This document shows, one piece after another, positions 23,365-34,406 of a stretch of DNA of 37,514 nucleotides (positions within the stretch are counted from its first letter, which is position 1; every line of letters begins with the position of its first letter). Under the pieces are notes generated by a model. That model saw nothing but the letters and a program-made list of their open reading frames with translations, did no database searches and was not told the origin of the DNA. A program made the translations under genes and the position numbers. The stretch comes from Sphingomonadaceae bacterium. Its GTDB lineage: Bacteria > Pseudomonadota > Alphaproteobacteria > Sphingomonadales > Sphingomonadaceae. The stretch is from positions 1-37,514 of the forward strand of contig JANYEY010000104.1 in assembly GCA_025359685.1 (NCBI GenBank), in the 5' to 3' direction.

Positions 23365-24974
23365 CTGGAGGCAAGCGCCTCGGCGATGAGAGCCCGCGTG
23401 TTGGCGATCCCGTAAAGCGCGATGAAGCTGCCCATGCGCGGTCCCTGCGGACTGCCCAGCAGGGTTTCGTACAGCGCCTTGAACCAGTCACGCAGGGTCT
23501 CGAAGCCGTAGTGCGGATCCTTGCCGATTTCGTAGACCATGGTCTGCAATTCCTCAGGCGTGGCATCGTCCGAAGTCGCGGCAAGCTCCTCATCAAGCGC
23601 GGCAAGCGCCAGCGCCTCGTTTGCCTCGGGCTTGCGGCGGTGCAGGCTCGGCGCAACGAAATCGCGGTTGAAAGCCAGTGCAGTGGTCACAAGTGCATCG
23701 ACCGCCGGATGTGCTGCCGGGTCGGCGTTTTCGACATAGTTGCCGAGATAAGACCACACCTGCTCACGCGTCGCCTGCGCGCCCAAAACCCCGACCAGAT
23801 TGAGCAGCAGCCCGTAAGTGACCGGCAGCTTGTCCCCGTCGCCTTGCGTGTTGCCGTTGGCGCGCAGCAGGTGCCACACCGGATTACCGAGCTGCTGCTC
23901 CAGCGGCTGGCTCGGCAGCTTTTCGCGGAACTGCCAGTATTCGTCGACCGTCTTGGGGATGATCCCGGCATGGAGCTGCTTGGCGCTCTTGGGTTCGCGG
24001 TAGAGGAACAGCCCGAGGCTCTCTTCGCTGCCGTAGCCGAGCCACTGATCGATGGTCAGGCCATTGCCCTTGGACTTGGAGATCTTCTCGCCGTTCTCAT
24101 CGAGGAACAGCTCGTAGATCATTCCTTCGGGCGGCCGGCCGCCCAGCGCGCGGGCGATCTTGCCGCTTTCGCGCACCGAGTCAGTCAGATCCTTGCCGCA
24201 CATCTCGTAATCGATGCCCAATGCGACCCAGCGCATCGCCCAGTCGACCTTCCACTGCAGCTTGGCTTGTCCGCCAAAGACTGATTGTTCGATCACCTCG
24301 CCGTCATCTTCGAAGCGAACGATCCCGGCCTCTGCATCGACCACAGTGACCGGCACTTGCAGCACCCTGCCAGACTTCGCCGACACCGGCAGCACCGGCG
24401 AATAGGTTGCGGCTCGCTCAGCGCGGAGCGTCGGCAGCATGATGTCCATGATCGCCTGCCAGCCCCGCAGCACGCCCTTCAGCGCTTCATCGAACTGGCC
24501 CGAGTTGTACATGTCGCTCGACGAAACAAATTCGTAGTCGAACCCGAACTGATCGAGAAACTGGCGCAGCATCGCGTTGTTGTGATGCGCAAAGCTCTCG
24601 TGCCCACACCCTTCACTTGGCGCGAATGGATCTGGAATGCGGGTCAGCGGCCGTCCCAGGTTGGCTTCGAGCACGGCCTTGTTCTCGATATTGTCGGGCA
24701 CCTTGCGCAGCCCGTCCATATCATCGGAAAACGCGATCAGCCGGGTCGGCGCGCCGCCCGTCAGCGTCTCGTAAGCGCGGCGCACCAGCGTGGTACGCAG
24801 CACTTCCTGGAAGGTGCCGATGTGCGGCAAACCGCTCGGCCCGTAACCGGTCTCGAACACCACCGCCGCCCCGCCCGGTTTGCCTTGCGGGAAGCGCTTG
24901 ATAAGCTTGCGGGCTTCCTCGAACGGCCAGGCTTTGGAAACCTGTGCGGCGGCAATGAGTTCGGCGTCAGTCAT
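23361..24974 (-). CDS. lysK: Class I lysine--tRNA ligase
   Basis: 537-aa lysyl-tRNA synthetase of the class I type, found in archaea and many alphaproteobacteria, unlike the class II LysS of E. coli. The HIGH-type motif HIGT is at 51-54 within GPSGLPHIGTF, and KISKS at 297-301 is the KMSKS loop. The C-terminal helical part is the anticodon-binding cage similar to that of GluRS. The start MTDAELIAA is chosen; in-frame codons further upstream lie in the promoter region shared with gltX. The divergent partner gltX starts 98 bases away, so the two synthetases may share regulatory DNA. No class II lysS is visible here. Confidence 0.93.
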   Translation of the reverse strand: MTDAELIAAAQVSKAWPFEEARKLIKRFPQGKPGGAAVVFETGYGPSGLPHIGTFQEVLRTTLVRRAYETLTGGAPTRLIAFSDDMDGLRKVPDNIENKAVLEANLGRPLTRIPDPFAPSEGCGHESFAHHNNAMLRQFLDQFGFDYEFVSSSDMYNSGQFDEALKGVLRGWQAIMDIMLPTLRAERAATYSPVLPVSAKSGRVLQVPVTVVDAEAGIVRFEDDGEVIEQSVFGGQAKLQWKVDWAMRWVALGIDYEMCGKDLTDSVRESGKIARALGGRPPEGMIYELFLDENGEKISKSKGNGLTIDQWLGYGSEESLGLFLYREPKSAKQLHAGIIPKTVDEYWQFREKLPSQPLEQQLGNPVWHLLRANGNTQGDGDKLPVTYGLLLNLVGVLGAQATREQVWSYLGNYVENADPAAHPAVDALVTTALAFNRDFVAPSLHRRKPEANEALALAALDEELAATSDDATPEELQTMVYEIGKDPHYGFETLRDWFKALYETLLGSPQGPRMGSFIALYGIANTRALIAEALASS

Positions 24975-25072
24975 GATGCGCGGGCAATTGCGAGATTCCT
25001 TGGCCTGCGCAAGCACAAACGACCGATGCGTCGCAGTTGCCAATCCTTGCTCCGCGCGGGTAAGGGCCGCGC

Positions 25073-26719
25073 ATGTCGAATGAACAGTTTACCCCGCAGG
25101 CCGCCTTTACCCTCGCCGAGCTTGAAGCCCGCTTCCCGCCGCGCGACCTGCCCGCAGACGCGCGCGTTACCCGGTTTGGCCCAAGCCCGACCGGATCGAT
25201 GCACATCGGCGGGCTCTATACCTCGCTGGTTTCACGCCGCGCCGCGCACCAGAGCGGCGGAGTGTTCTACCTGCGGATCGAAGATACCGACAAGAAGCGC
25301 GAGGTCGAAGGCACGGTCGAACTGATCCTCGATTCGCTCGCGACTTATGGCCTGTCACCCGACGAAGGCGAGATCGCAGATGGCAAGGACGTCGGCGCTT
25401 ACGGCCCCTACCGGCAGAGCGAGCGCGTGCCGATCTATCAAAGCTGCGTGCGCTGGCTGCTTGAACACGGCCACGCTTATCCCTGCTTCGCCAGCGCCGA
25501 GGAACTGCAGGTGCTGCGGGACGAACAGGCCAAGCACAAGGTGCCACCGGGTTATTGGGGCAGCTGGGCAATCTGGCGCGACAAGACCCAGGCCGATGTC
25601 GATGCGGCGCTGGCAGCAGGCAAGCCGTTCGTCATCCGCCTGCGCTCAGCTGGTGGGCGCGATGAGCGGGTCACCCTGCCCGATACGATCCGCGAGAGCA
25701 TTGAGTTCCCGGCCAACCAGACCGACGTCGTTTTGCTCAAGGCGGACGGCGTGCCGACCTATCACCTCGCGCACGTGGTCGACGATCACTTCATGCGCAC
25801 CACCGACGTGATCCGCGGCAATGAATGGTTGGCGAGCTATCCGATGCATGCCGAGATGTTCAAACTGTTCGGCTGGGAGCCGCCGCGGTTCGCGCATATC
25901 TCGCCGATCGAGAAAAACGACGGCTCGTCACGCCGCAAGCTGTCGAAGCGCAGCGATCCTGAGGCATCGGTTTGTTGGTACATGGAAGCCGGTTATCCGC
26001 GCGATGCGGTGACCGAATACCTCCTGAACCTGATCGACGGTCGCTTCGAAGACTGGCGCTTAGCCAATCCCGGGGTCAGCAACGAACAGTTCCAGATCGA
26101 GATCGAGCGGATGAACCGGGCCGGGGCGTTGTTCGATCTCGCCAAGCTCGACAGCGTTTCACGCGACGTGGTCGGGGCAATGACTGCCAAGGAAATCTTC
26201 GACGCAGCGCTGATCTGGGGGAGCGACCACGCCGCCGACTTTGCCACGCGGTTCGGTGCCGATCCGGCCTATTCGCAGGCAATCCTCGATATCGAACGCC
26301 ACGGCGAGCGCCCGCGCAAGGACATCGTGCGGTGGGAACAACTGCCGGCCGACATCGGCTATTTCTTTGACGATACCTACGCCGCCCTGCTGCCCGAAGC
26401 GCAGGCCGCCTTCGCCGCACTGCAGCCCGCCCCGCCCGAGGGCATGCTTGCCGCAATTGCCGCCGCTTACGATCCTGCGCTCAACCGCGACGCTTGGCTT
26501 GAATGGCTGCGCGAACTCGGTCTGGGCTATGGCTACGCGCCGAATGTCAAAGCGTTCAAGGTGGCACCGGACGAGTTTCGCGGCCACTTCGGCGATCTTG
26601 CCGGGGCGCTGCGCGTGGTCTTGGCTGCGCGCCGCAACACGCCGGACCTTTGTGAGGTGATGCAGGTGCTGGGCAAAGACCGGGTGGTCGCCCGGCTCAA
26701 CGCCGCGGCGGCGTGGTAA
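25073..26719 (+). CDS. gltX: Glutamate--tRNA ligase, non-canonical clade for Proteobacteria
   Basis: 548-aa class I synthetase. HIGG (44-47) follows RVTRFGPSPTGSM, and KLSKR (289-293) is the KMSKS loop. It is longer than the usual ~470-aa proteobacterial GluRS. The segment KLSKRSDPEASVCWYMEAGY with PRDAVTEYLLNLIDGRFEDWR resembles what I recall of firmicute/Clostridia-type GluRS sequences (KRKDPEA..., EYLLNL...FEDWR). Alphaproteobacteria often have two GluRS copies; a conventional one may lie elsewhere, leaving this for tRNA-Glu or tRNA-Gln charging. It is divergent from lysK. Its stop is one base from the converging phosphoribosyltransferase stop. Confidence 0.9.
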   Translation: MSNEQFTPQAAFTLAELEARFPPRDLPADARVTRFGPSPTGSMHIGGLYTSLVSRRAAHQSGGVFYLRIEDTDKKREVEGTVELILDSLATYGLSPDEGEIADGKDVGAYGPYRQSERVPIYQSCVRWLLEHGHAYPCFASAEELQVLRDEQAKHKVPPGYWGSWAIWRDKTQADVDAALAAGKPFVIRLRSAGGRDERVTLPDTIRESIEFPANQTDVVLLKADGVPTYHLAHVVDDHFMRTTDVIRGNEWLASYPMHAEMFKLFGWEPPRFAHISPIEKNDGSSRRKLSKRSDPEASVCWYMEAGYPRDAVTEYLLNLIDGRFEDWRLANPGVSNEQFQIEIERMNRAGALFDLAKLDSVSRDVVGAMTAKEIFDAALIWGSDHAADFATRFGADPAYSQAILDIERHGERPRKDIVRWEQLPADIGYFFDDTYAALLPEAQAAFAALQPAPPEGMLAAIAAAYDPALNRDAWLEWLRELGLGYGYAPNVKAFKVAPDEFRGHFGDLAGALRVVLAARRNTPDLCEVMQVLGKDRVVARLNAAAAW

Positions 26720-26720
26720 G

Positions 26721-28534
<1,814 letters not shown>

Positions 28535-28538
<4 letters not shown>

Positions 28539-29581
28539 TTGGCTGGAAGATTGCGCAAGCGAACTTCGAAGCGCGTTCCGCTATCACTGCTTGAGACGAA
28601 CAAGTCGCCATGCGCCATCTTGGCCAGCGCGTTGAGCAGCCGCATGCCTTGCCGCCCCGCCGGGCTTTCGGCCGGTATCCCAACCCCATCATCGGTGACA
28701 CTGAGCATGGCTTCGCTGCCATCGCGGTCGAGGCAGATTTCGACCGTGCCTTGATCGCGGCCGACGAATGCATGTTTCAAAGCGTTCGTCACCAGTTCGT
28801 TTATAAGCAAGGCGAGTGCGGAAGCACGGTCGCGATCGACCAGGCACGAGACCGCGTTACTGGCCAGTTTGATCGGGCTGCCCTCGATCAGCGAACCATC
28901 CAGCGATTTGCGCAGACTTTCGATCAATTGGCCCAGATCGACGGTGGTGATCTCGCCCGGCCGATAACGCAGGTGATCGTAAGTGTGGCCCATGCTGGCA
29001 ATCCGCGATGAGGTCTTGTCCAGAGCTTCGCCGACGGCTGGGTTTTCGGCATCGCGGGCCTGCATGGCGATCAGGCTGGAGAGGATGGTGAGGTTGTTCT
29101 TCAGCCGGTGATCGAATTCGGCCAGCAGCATATCGCGTTCCGCCAAGCGCTCTTCGCGTTCGGCCAAAAGGGACGAGGCAGCAGCGCGTGCCCATTCAGC
29201 CAACATGACGACTATCAGTCCGACTACCAGATTGATCACCGTCCGCGGCAAATCGAGCGGATCGGCAAAGCGGTAGTCCGGACCGTGATTGATCCCGATC
29301 CACCACAAATAACCAAACGCCAGAACCCAGGCGATCAATCCGCCGCGCAGGCGCCCCATCAGCGTGGCAATCAGCAATCCTGGATAGGCCAGCGCATAAG
29401 GCGCGGTGTTGGGCAGCCAGATATCGATGATCGCCCGCAGCAGGGCAACTAGGCTGACCGCCACGACCGCTGCGAGAATCTCGCCGGCAACACGGCGCCA
29501 GCCGGATCGGCCCGCGACAAAGTCGAGCCGACGAAACCGCGTCTCGCGCGGAGAGGCTAATCCGGAATTGCGCACGACCAA
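28535..29581 (-). CDS. Membrane sensor histidine kinase of the HisKA_2 type
   Basis: 348-aa kinase. The N-terminal half has about four membrane helices (roughly 33-52, 63-78, 82-96 and 114-133) with a DUF4118-like arrangement, no large periplasmic domain, then a short coiled coil (SSLLAEREERLAERDMLLAE). The phosphoacceptor is His158 in EFDHRLKNNLTIL, the HisKA_2 motif. The N box is ELVTNALKHAF and the G boxes are DDGVGIP and GMRLLNALAK. HisKA_2 kinases in alphaproteobacteria often feed the general stress response (PhyR-NepR-EcfG) or light signalling; no response regulator is adjacent. The TTG start follows GGGAG by a good spacing; an internal GTG two codons on is the alternative. Confidence 0.87.
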
Positions 29582-29670
29582 GACACTCCCGCGCAGAAAC
29601 TAGACCAGACGCGGTGAGTTGCAAGCGTCGATACTTGCCCCGCGTTCCATTTTCGTTCTATCGCTTCGTG

Positions 29671-32382
29671 ATGAGCGAAGCTCTCCCCCTTCCGGCCTTG
29701 CACGCCAGTCATGGCGGCTGCTGGCTGCGCAGTGGCGCAGGCCTGAGCCGGGGCGTGAGCAAAGGCGATGCGATCATCGCCGCCGCCGATACGCCGTTGC
29801 TGATGCTCAATGCCCCGCTGGTCGCAACCCGGCTGGGCTATCCAGACCTTTCGGGGCTCGACCTGCTGGAACTGTTTGCCTTCGTCCACCCCGCACAGTT
29901 CATGGTGCCAACCCCCAAAGGCCTGGCGCATGCGCTCGATCTGACTGAGCCTGCCGACGATGCCGAAGTCCCGCTGCTGCTTCAGCAGGCCGCCGAAGCC
30001 CTGCTTGCGTTTTGTGCGGGGCCGGCTTGGCCGCAGCGAGAAGGGGCCTGGACTTCATTGCAGGCATTGACCCGGTTGCGCTGGTCATGGGCACCGCTGC
30101 TGACCGCCCGCATCGCGGTCCCAGCCACGGCCGAGCGCTGGCTGTTCTCGCGGCTGCCCGAATGGGAAGAGACGGCAGAGCGGCCCCAGCCAGCTCAGGT
30201 TACGCTCGATCCCGCTGCGGTGGCGGCGCGGCTGGCCGAGCTGACCGGCACAGACGCAGAGGCCCGGCCGGCGCAGGCGCACTATGCGGCCGAAGCGGCA
30301 CACGCCTTTGCCCCGCGCACCCAGCGCGACCAGCCGAACATGCTGCTGGCCCAGGCGGGGACCGGCATCGGCAAGACCCTCGGCTATCTCGCACCGGTCT
30401 CGCTGTGGAGCCAGGCGGCGCAGGGCACCGTCTGGGTCTCAACCTATACCAAGGCCCTGCAGCGCCAGCTCCGCGCCGAAAGCCGCCGCGCCTGGCCGCC
30501 GCACCGCGCCGATGGCAGCGCGCCGGTGGTGGTGCGCAAGGGGCGCGAGAATTACCTGTGCCTGCTCAACCTTGAAGACGCATTGCAAGGCGGCTTCACC
30601 GGGCGCGCCGCCATTCTGGCGCAACTGGTCGCCCGGTGGGCGGCCTACAGTCAGGACGGCGACATGATCGGCGGCGACCTGCCGGGCTGGCTTCCCACCC
30701 TGTTCCGTCAGCGCGGGGTAACGGCGCTGACCGACCGGCGCGGCGAATGTGTCTATGCCGGGTGCCCGCATTACCGGAAGTGCTTCATTGAGCGCGCCAG
30801 CCGCGCCAGCGCGCAGGCCGATCTGGTGATCGCCAATCATGCCTTGGTGATGATCAACGCCGCGCGCGGTCGTGATACCGCCCAGCGCCCGACGAGAATC
30901 GTGTTCGATGAAGGACACCACGTGTTCGAGGCCGCCGATTCAACCTTTGCCGCTGCCCTGAGCGGGGCCGAGACGATTGAGCTCAGGCGCTGGGTGATCG
31001 GCCCCGAACGCGGCTCGAAAGGCCGACGCCGCGGTCTGGCTGCAAGGCTTGCCGATGTGGCGAGCTACGATGAAGCCGGGGGCAAGGCTATTGCCGCAGC
31101 GCGCGGTGCGGCCGAGTCCCTGCCCGGCGATGGCTGGCTGCAACGCCTGCAGGAGAATACCCCATCCGGCCCCCTGGAAGAGCTGCTCGCAGCCGTGCGC
31201 AGCGTAACTTACGCGCGCGATGAAAGCGGCGGTCAGGAAGGGGGATACGGGCTGGAAACCGAAGCGGCGCAGCTCGACGGCCCGATCGTCGAACTGGCGG
31301 GCGCGGCGCAGGCCGCGCTGGCCGAACTGCGCGCCCCCCTGATGCGGCTTGGAGTGCGGCTTGAGGCAATCCTGGCGGAACCGCCCGATTGGCTCGACGG
31401 CACCGGCCGGGCCCGGATCGAAGGCGCGCGGCACTCGCTCGGCTGGCGGATCGATTTGCTCGCAGCGTGGGAAGCCTTGCTCGCCCGGATCGGCGGACCA
31501 GCCGATCCCGAATTTGTCGATTGGCTCGCGGTGGACCGGTCCGAAGCGCGCGATTTCGATGTTGGCATCCACCGCCACTGGCTCGATCCGATGAAACCCT
31601 TCGCCCATGTGGTGCTGCAAGGCGCGCATGGCGTGATGCTGACATCGGCCACGCTCAAAGACGGCGATGACTGGGACGCGGCGATCGCACGCAGCGGCGC
31701 GCCCGAACTGGGGATCGCGCCGCGCCTCTCAAGCTTCGATAGCCCGTTCGACTATGCCAGCCAGTCCGAAGTTTTGATCGTCACTGACGTCGCCAAAGGC
31801 GACATGGCGGCGCTGGCCGGAGCCTATGCGCGGTTGATCGAGGCGGCAGGCGGCGGTGCGCTGGGCCTGTTCACCGCCATCCGCCGCCTGCGCGCTGTCC
31901 AGGGCCGGATTGCCGACCGGCTCGCCCGCGCCGGGCTGCCGCTTTACGCGCAGCACGTCGATCCAATCGATACCGGCACGCTGGTCGATATCTTCCGCGA
32001 TGACCCGCGCGCCTCGCTGCTCGGTACCGACGCCTTGCGCGACGGAGTCGACGTGCCCGGCAATTCGCTGCGACTGGTGGTGATGGAACAGGTACCCTGG
32101 CCCAAGCCTTCGATCCTCCACCGCGCGCGGCGGCTGGCAGGCGGTGGTTCGGCCTTTGACGACAAGGTGATTCGCGCCCGGCTTGCTCAGGCGTTTGGTC
32201 GCTTGATCCGCACGCGCCAGGATCATGGCACTTTCGTAGTACTTTCAGCTGCCTTCCCCAGCCGGCTGCTAACCGCGTTTCCTGCCGGCACACGGATTTC
32301 GCGGGTGACGCTCGACGACGCTTTACAACGCGTCGCCGCCGGTGTTTCACAAGTGCCCGTCCAGCGCGAGACTCCTGCTTGA
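29671..32382 (+). CDS. DinG/XPD-family iron-sulfur DNA helicase
   Basis: 903-aa superfamily 2 helicase. Walker A is AGTGIGKT (229-236) and the DEAH-box variant DEGH is at 413-416. Four cysteines, Cys297 (ENYLC), Cys360, Cys365 and Cys371 (CVYAGCPHYRKC), are at the positions of the 4Fe-4S ligands that distinguish XPD/DinG proteins. Helicase C-terminal motifs include LTSATLKDG, LGTDALRDGVDVPG and QAFGRLIRTRQDHGTF. The N-terminal ~200 residues are not helicase-like and are typical of alphaproteobacterial members. It should unwind 5'-3', removing R-loops or damaged DNA ahead of forks. The ATG at 29671 begins the conserved protein; no strong Shine-Dalgarno is seen. sixA follows 10 bases after its stop. 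Confidence 0.9.
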   Translation: MSEALPLPALHASHGGCWLRSGAGLSRGVSKGDAIIAAADTPLLMLNAPLVATRLGYPDLSGLDLLELFAFVHPAQFMVPTPKGLAHALDLTEPADDAEVPLLLQQAAEALLAFCAGPAWPQREGAWTSLQALTRLRWSWAPLLTARIAVPATAERWLFSRLPEWEETAERPQPAQVTLDPAAVAARLAELTGTDAEARPAQAHYAAEAAHAFAPRTQRDQPNMLLAQAGTGIGKTLGYLAPVSLWSQAAQGTVWVSTYTKALQRQLRAESRRAWPPHRADGSAPVVVRKGRENYLCLLNLEDALQGGFTGRAAILAQLVARWAAYSQDGDMIGGDLPGWLPTLFRQRGVTALTDRRGECVYAGCPHYRKCFIERASRASAQADLVIANHALVMINAARGRDTAQRPTRIVFDEGHHVFEAADSTFAAALSGAETIELRRWVIGPERGSKGRRRGLAARLADVASYDEAGGKAIAAARGAAESLPGDGWLQRLQENTPSGPLEELLAAVRSVTYARDESGGQEGGYGLETEAAQLDGPIVELAGAAQAALAELRAPLMRLGVRLEAILAEPPDWLDGTGRARIEGARHSLGWRIDLLAAWEALLARIGGPADPEFVDWLAVDRSEARDFDVGIHRHWLDPMKPFAHVVLQGAHGVMLTSATLKDGDDWDAAIARSGAPELGIAPRLSSFDSPFDYASQSEVLIVTDVAKGDMAALAGAYARLIEAAGGGALGLFTAIRRLRAVQGRIADRLARAGLPLYAQHVDPIDTGTLVDIFRDDPRASLLGTDALRDGVDVPGNSLRLVVMEQVPWPKPSILHRARRLAGGGSAFDDKVIRARLAQAFGRLIRTRQDHGTFVVLSAAFPSRLLTAFPAGTRISRVTLDDALQRVAAGVSQVPVQRETPA

Positions 32383-32392
32383 AAACCCCCCG

Positions 32393-32935
32393 ATGAAGAC
32401 CCTCGGCCTGTTCCGTCATGCCAAGTCCGACTGGCAGGATCCGCGCGCGCGCGACTTCGACCGTCCGCTCAACGAGCGCGGGCGCAAGGGCGCGGCGCTG
32501 ATGGGCCGCCACGTGCTTAAGCACGGTCAGCACTGGGACCGGATGATCGCCTCCCCCGCGATCCGCTGCGCCGAAACGATTGAGATCGCTTGCCAGGCCG
32601 CCGGCCAGCCGGTTGCTGTGCAATGGGACCGGCGCATCTATCTGGCCAGCAGCGTCACCCTGATCGACCTGCTGCGCGAGACCACCGACGCGCTTGATGC
32701 AGTCTTGATGGTCGGGCACAATCCGGGGCTTGAGGACATGATCTTCGATCTCGTCCCCGACGATGGCACCAGCCCGCTGCGCGATCAGGTCGAGGTCAAA
32801 TTTCCGACCGCCACCTTCGCGGTGCTCGAACTGGCGATCGACCATTGGAGCGAACTCAAGGACAACTGCGCGCGGCTGGTCCACCTGATGCGCCCGCGTG
32901 ACCTTGATCCGGCATTGGGCCCGCAGCTGGCCTAG
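32393..32935 (+). CDS. sixA: Phosphohistidine phosphatase SixA
   Basis: 180-aa histidine-phosphatase-superfamily protein. The catalytic RHA motif is FRHAKSDWQDP with His9 as nucleophile; the second essential His is in MVGHNPGLED, and SPAIRCAETIE carries the phosphate-binding Arg. In E. coli SixA removes phosphate from histidine phosphotransfer domains (ArcB, and the nitrogen PTS). Start MKTLGLFRHAKSD is chosen because the catalytic strand begins at residue 3. It lies 10 bases after the helicase stop with no clear promoter, so the two are probably co-transcribed. It ends 8 bases before the converging dehydrogenase stop. Confidence 0.9.
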   Translation: MKTLGLFRHAKSDWQDPRARDFDRPLNERGRKGAALMGRHVLKHGQHWDRMIASPAIRCAETIEIACQAAGQPVAVQWDRRIYLASSVTLIDLLRETTDALDAVLMVGHNPGLEDMIFDLVPDDGTSPLRDQVEVKFPTATFAVLELAIDHWSELKDNCARLVHLMRPRDLDPALGPQLA

Positions 32936-32942
32936 ACCCAGT

Positions 32943-34376
32943 TCAGGCCATGTGGATCGCCTTGGTGACCAGGTAGCTGTCCATCCCTTCAAGGCCGCCT
33001 TCGCTGCCGAAGCCCGAATCCTTGACCCCGCCGAACGGCGCGTCGGCGGTGCTGATCGCGAAGGTGTTGATCCCGACCATGCCCGCTTCGATCGCATCGC
33101 CCAGCAGGTTGGCGTTGCGCAGACCTTCGGTGAAAGCGAACGCGGCGAGCCCGTAAGGCAGGCGGTTGGCCTTGGCCACGGCATCCTCAAGCGTCGAAAA
33201 CGGCGCGGTTACCGCGACTGGTCCGAACGGCTCGTTCGACATGATGTCGGCGCTGTCGGGCACGTCGGCCAGCAACGTCGGCTCGAAGAAGAACCCGCTG
33301 TCGCCGCGCTTGCCGCCGGCCAGAACCCGCGCGCCCTTGGCCGCTGCGTCATCGACCAAGGCTTCGATCGCGCCCGGGCGGCGGGCATTGGCGAGCGGGC
33401 CCATGGCGGTTGCGGCATCGAGCCCGTGGCCCGTCTTCACCGCCCGCGCGCGTTCGGCAAAACCGGCGACAAACCGGTCGTAGATGGCTTCCTGCACATA
33501 AAACCGCGTCGGCGAGACGCAAACTTGCCCGGCATTGCGGAATTTCTGTGTAACCACCATGTCGAGCGTCTTGTCGAGATCGCAATCGGCGAAGACCAAC
33601 ACCGGCGCGTGCCCGCCCAGTTCCATGGTCACCCGCTTGAGCCCGTCCGCAGCCAGCCGCATCAGGTGCTTGCCGACCGGGACCGAGCCGGTGAAGCTGA
33701 CTTTGCGGATGACCGATGAGGCAAGCAGGTGCCGGCTCACCTCGTCGGGCACGCCGTGGACCAGCTGCAGCACTCCGGCGGGAAGCCCGGCATCAGCCAA
33801 GCAGCGGACCAGCGCGCCGGTGCAGCCGGGGGTTTCCTCGGGTGGCTTGGCGATCACCGAACAGCCGGTCGCCAGCGCCGGCGCCAGCTTCTTGGCCATC
33901 AGATAAACCGGGAAATTCCACGGGCTGAACGCCGCGACCGGTCCGACCGGCTGGCGCGTCACCAGCGATCGCTGGCCGGTCGGGCGCACGAGTGTGCGGC
34001 CATAGATGCGCACTGCTTCTTCGCCGCACCAATCGAACAGCTGCGCGCTGCTCAGCACTTCGGCGCGGGCTTCGGGAAGCGGTTTGCCCTGTTCGAGCGT
34101 TAGCAGGCGCGCAATTGGTTCAACCCGCTCGCGAAGCAATGCTGCGGCTTTCTTGAGGACCGCACCGCGTTGATCGGCGGGGGTCGCACGCCAAAGCTGG
34201 AACCCCTTGTCAGCTGCCTCGAGCGCCTCATCAAGATCGGCTTTGCTGGCCATCGGCACCTCACCGATAGCCTCGCCGCTCGCCGGATCGACCACGGGAA
34301 ACAAGTCGCGGCCCTCGCCGATTTTCCAGCTTCCGCCGATAAACAGCGAAAGGTCGGCGTCGTATGTATCGTGCAT
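32943..34376 (-). CDS. gabD: NAD(P)-dependent succinate-semialdehyde dehydrogenase
   Basis: 477-aa aldehyde dehydrogenase. Catalytic residues are Asn154 (SPWNFPVYLM), Glu252 (TMELGGHAPVL) and Cys286 (NAGQVCVSPTRF). The protein matches the succinate-semialdehyde branch in PWNFPV, FRNAGQVC and PFGGVKDSGFGSEGGLEG near the end. It would oxidise succinate semialdehyde (from GABA or related degradation) to succinate for the TCA cycle; other semialdehydes are possible. Its start is preceded by a hairpin that includes the Shine-Dalgarno (34382-34401). The neighbouring merR is 30 bases upstream on the same strand, so it may be read through from the ihfA operon. Confidence 0.88.
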   Translation of the reverse strand: MHDTYDADLSLFIGGSWKIGEGRDLFPVVDPASGEAIGEVPMASKADLDEALEAADKGFQLWRATPADQRGAVLKKAAALLRERVEPIARLLTLEQGKPLPEARAEVLSSAQLFDWCGEEAVRIYGRTLVRPTGQRSLVTRQPVGPVAAFSPWNFPVYLMAKKLAPALATGCSVIAKPPEETPGCTGALVRCLADAGLPAGVLQLVHGVPDEVSRHLLASSVIRKVSFTGSVPVGKHLMRLAADGLKRVTMELGGHAPVLVFADCDLDKTLDMVVTQKFRNAGQVCVSPTRFYVQEAIYDRFVAGFAERARAVKTGHGLDAATAMGPLANARRPGAIEALVDDAAAKGARVLAGGKRGDSGFFFEPTLLADVPDSADIMSNEPFGPVAVTAPFSTLEDAVAKANRLPYGLAAFAFTEGLRNANLLGDAIEAGMVGINTFAISTADAPFGGVKDSGFGSEGGLEGMDSYLVTKAIHMA

Positions 34377-34381
34377 GGGAA

Positions 34382-34401
34382 TCCCTCGGCTGGCTGAGGG
34401 A
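34382..34401 (-). promoter_or_regulatory. Hairpin covering the gabD ribosome binding site
   Basis: On the minus strand, TCCCTCAG-CCAG-CCGAGGGA forms an 8-base stem with one G-T pair, and its 3' arm contains GAGGGA, 5 bases before the gabD ATG. It lies between the merR stop and gabD. It could hide the ribosome site, act as a weak terminator for merR, or be chance; no U-run follows. Confidence 0.35.
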
Positions 34402-34406
34402 ATTAT

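Noticed and set aside
31871..33190. 439-aa minus-strand open frame
   Set aside because: It covers the helicase, sixA and the end of gabD in an alternate frame, with low-complexity Arg/Pro/Ala composition; all three true genes have intact motifs. Long antisense frames are common in GC-rich DNA.
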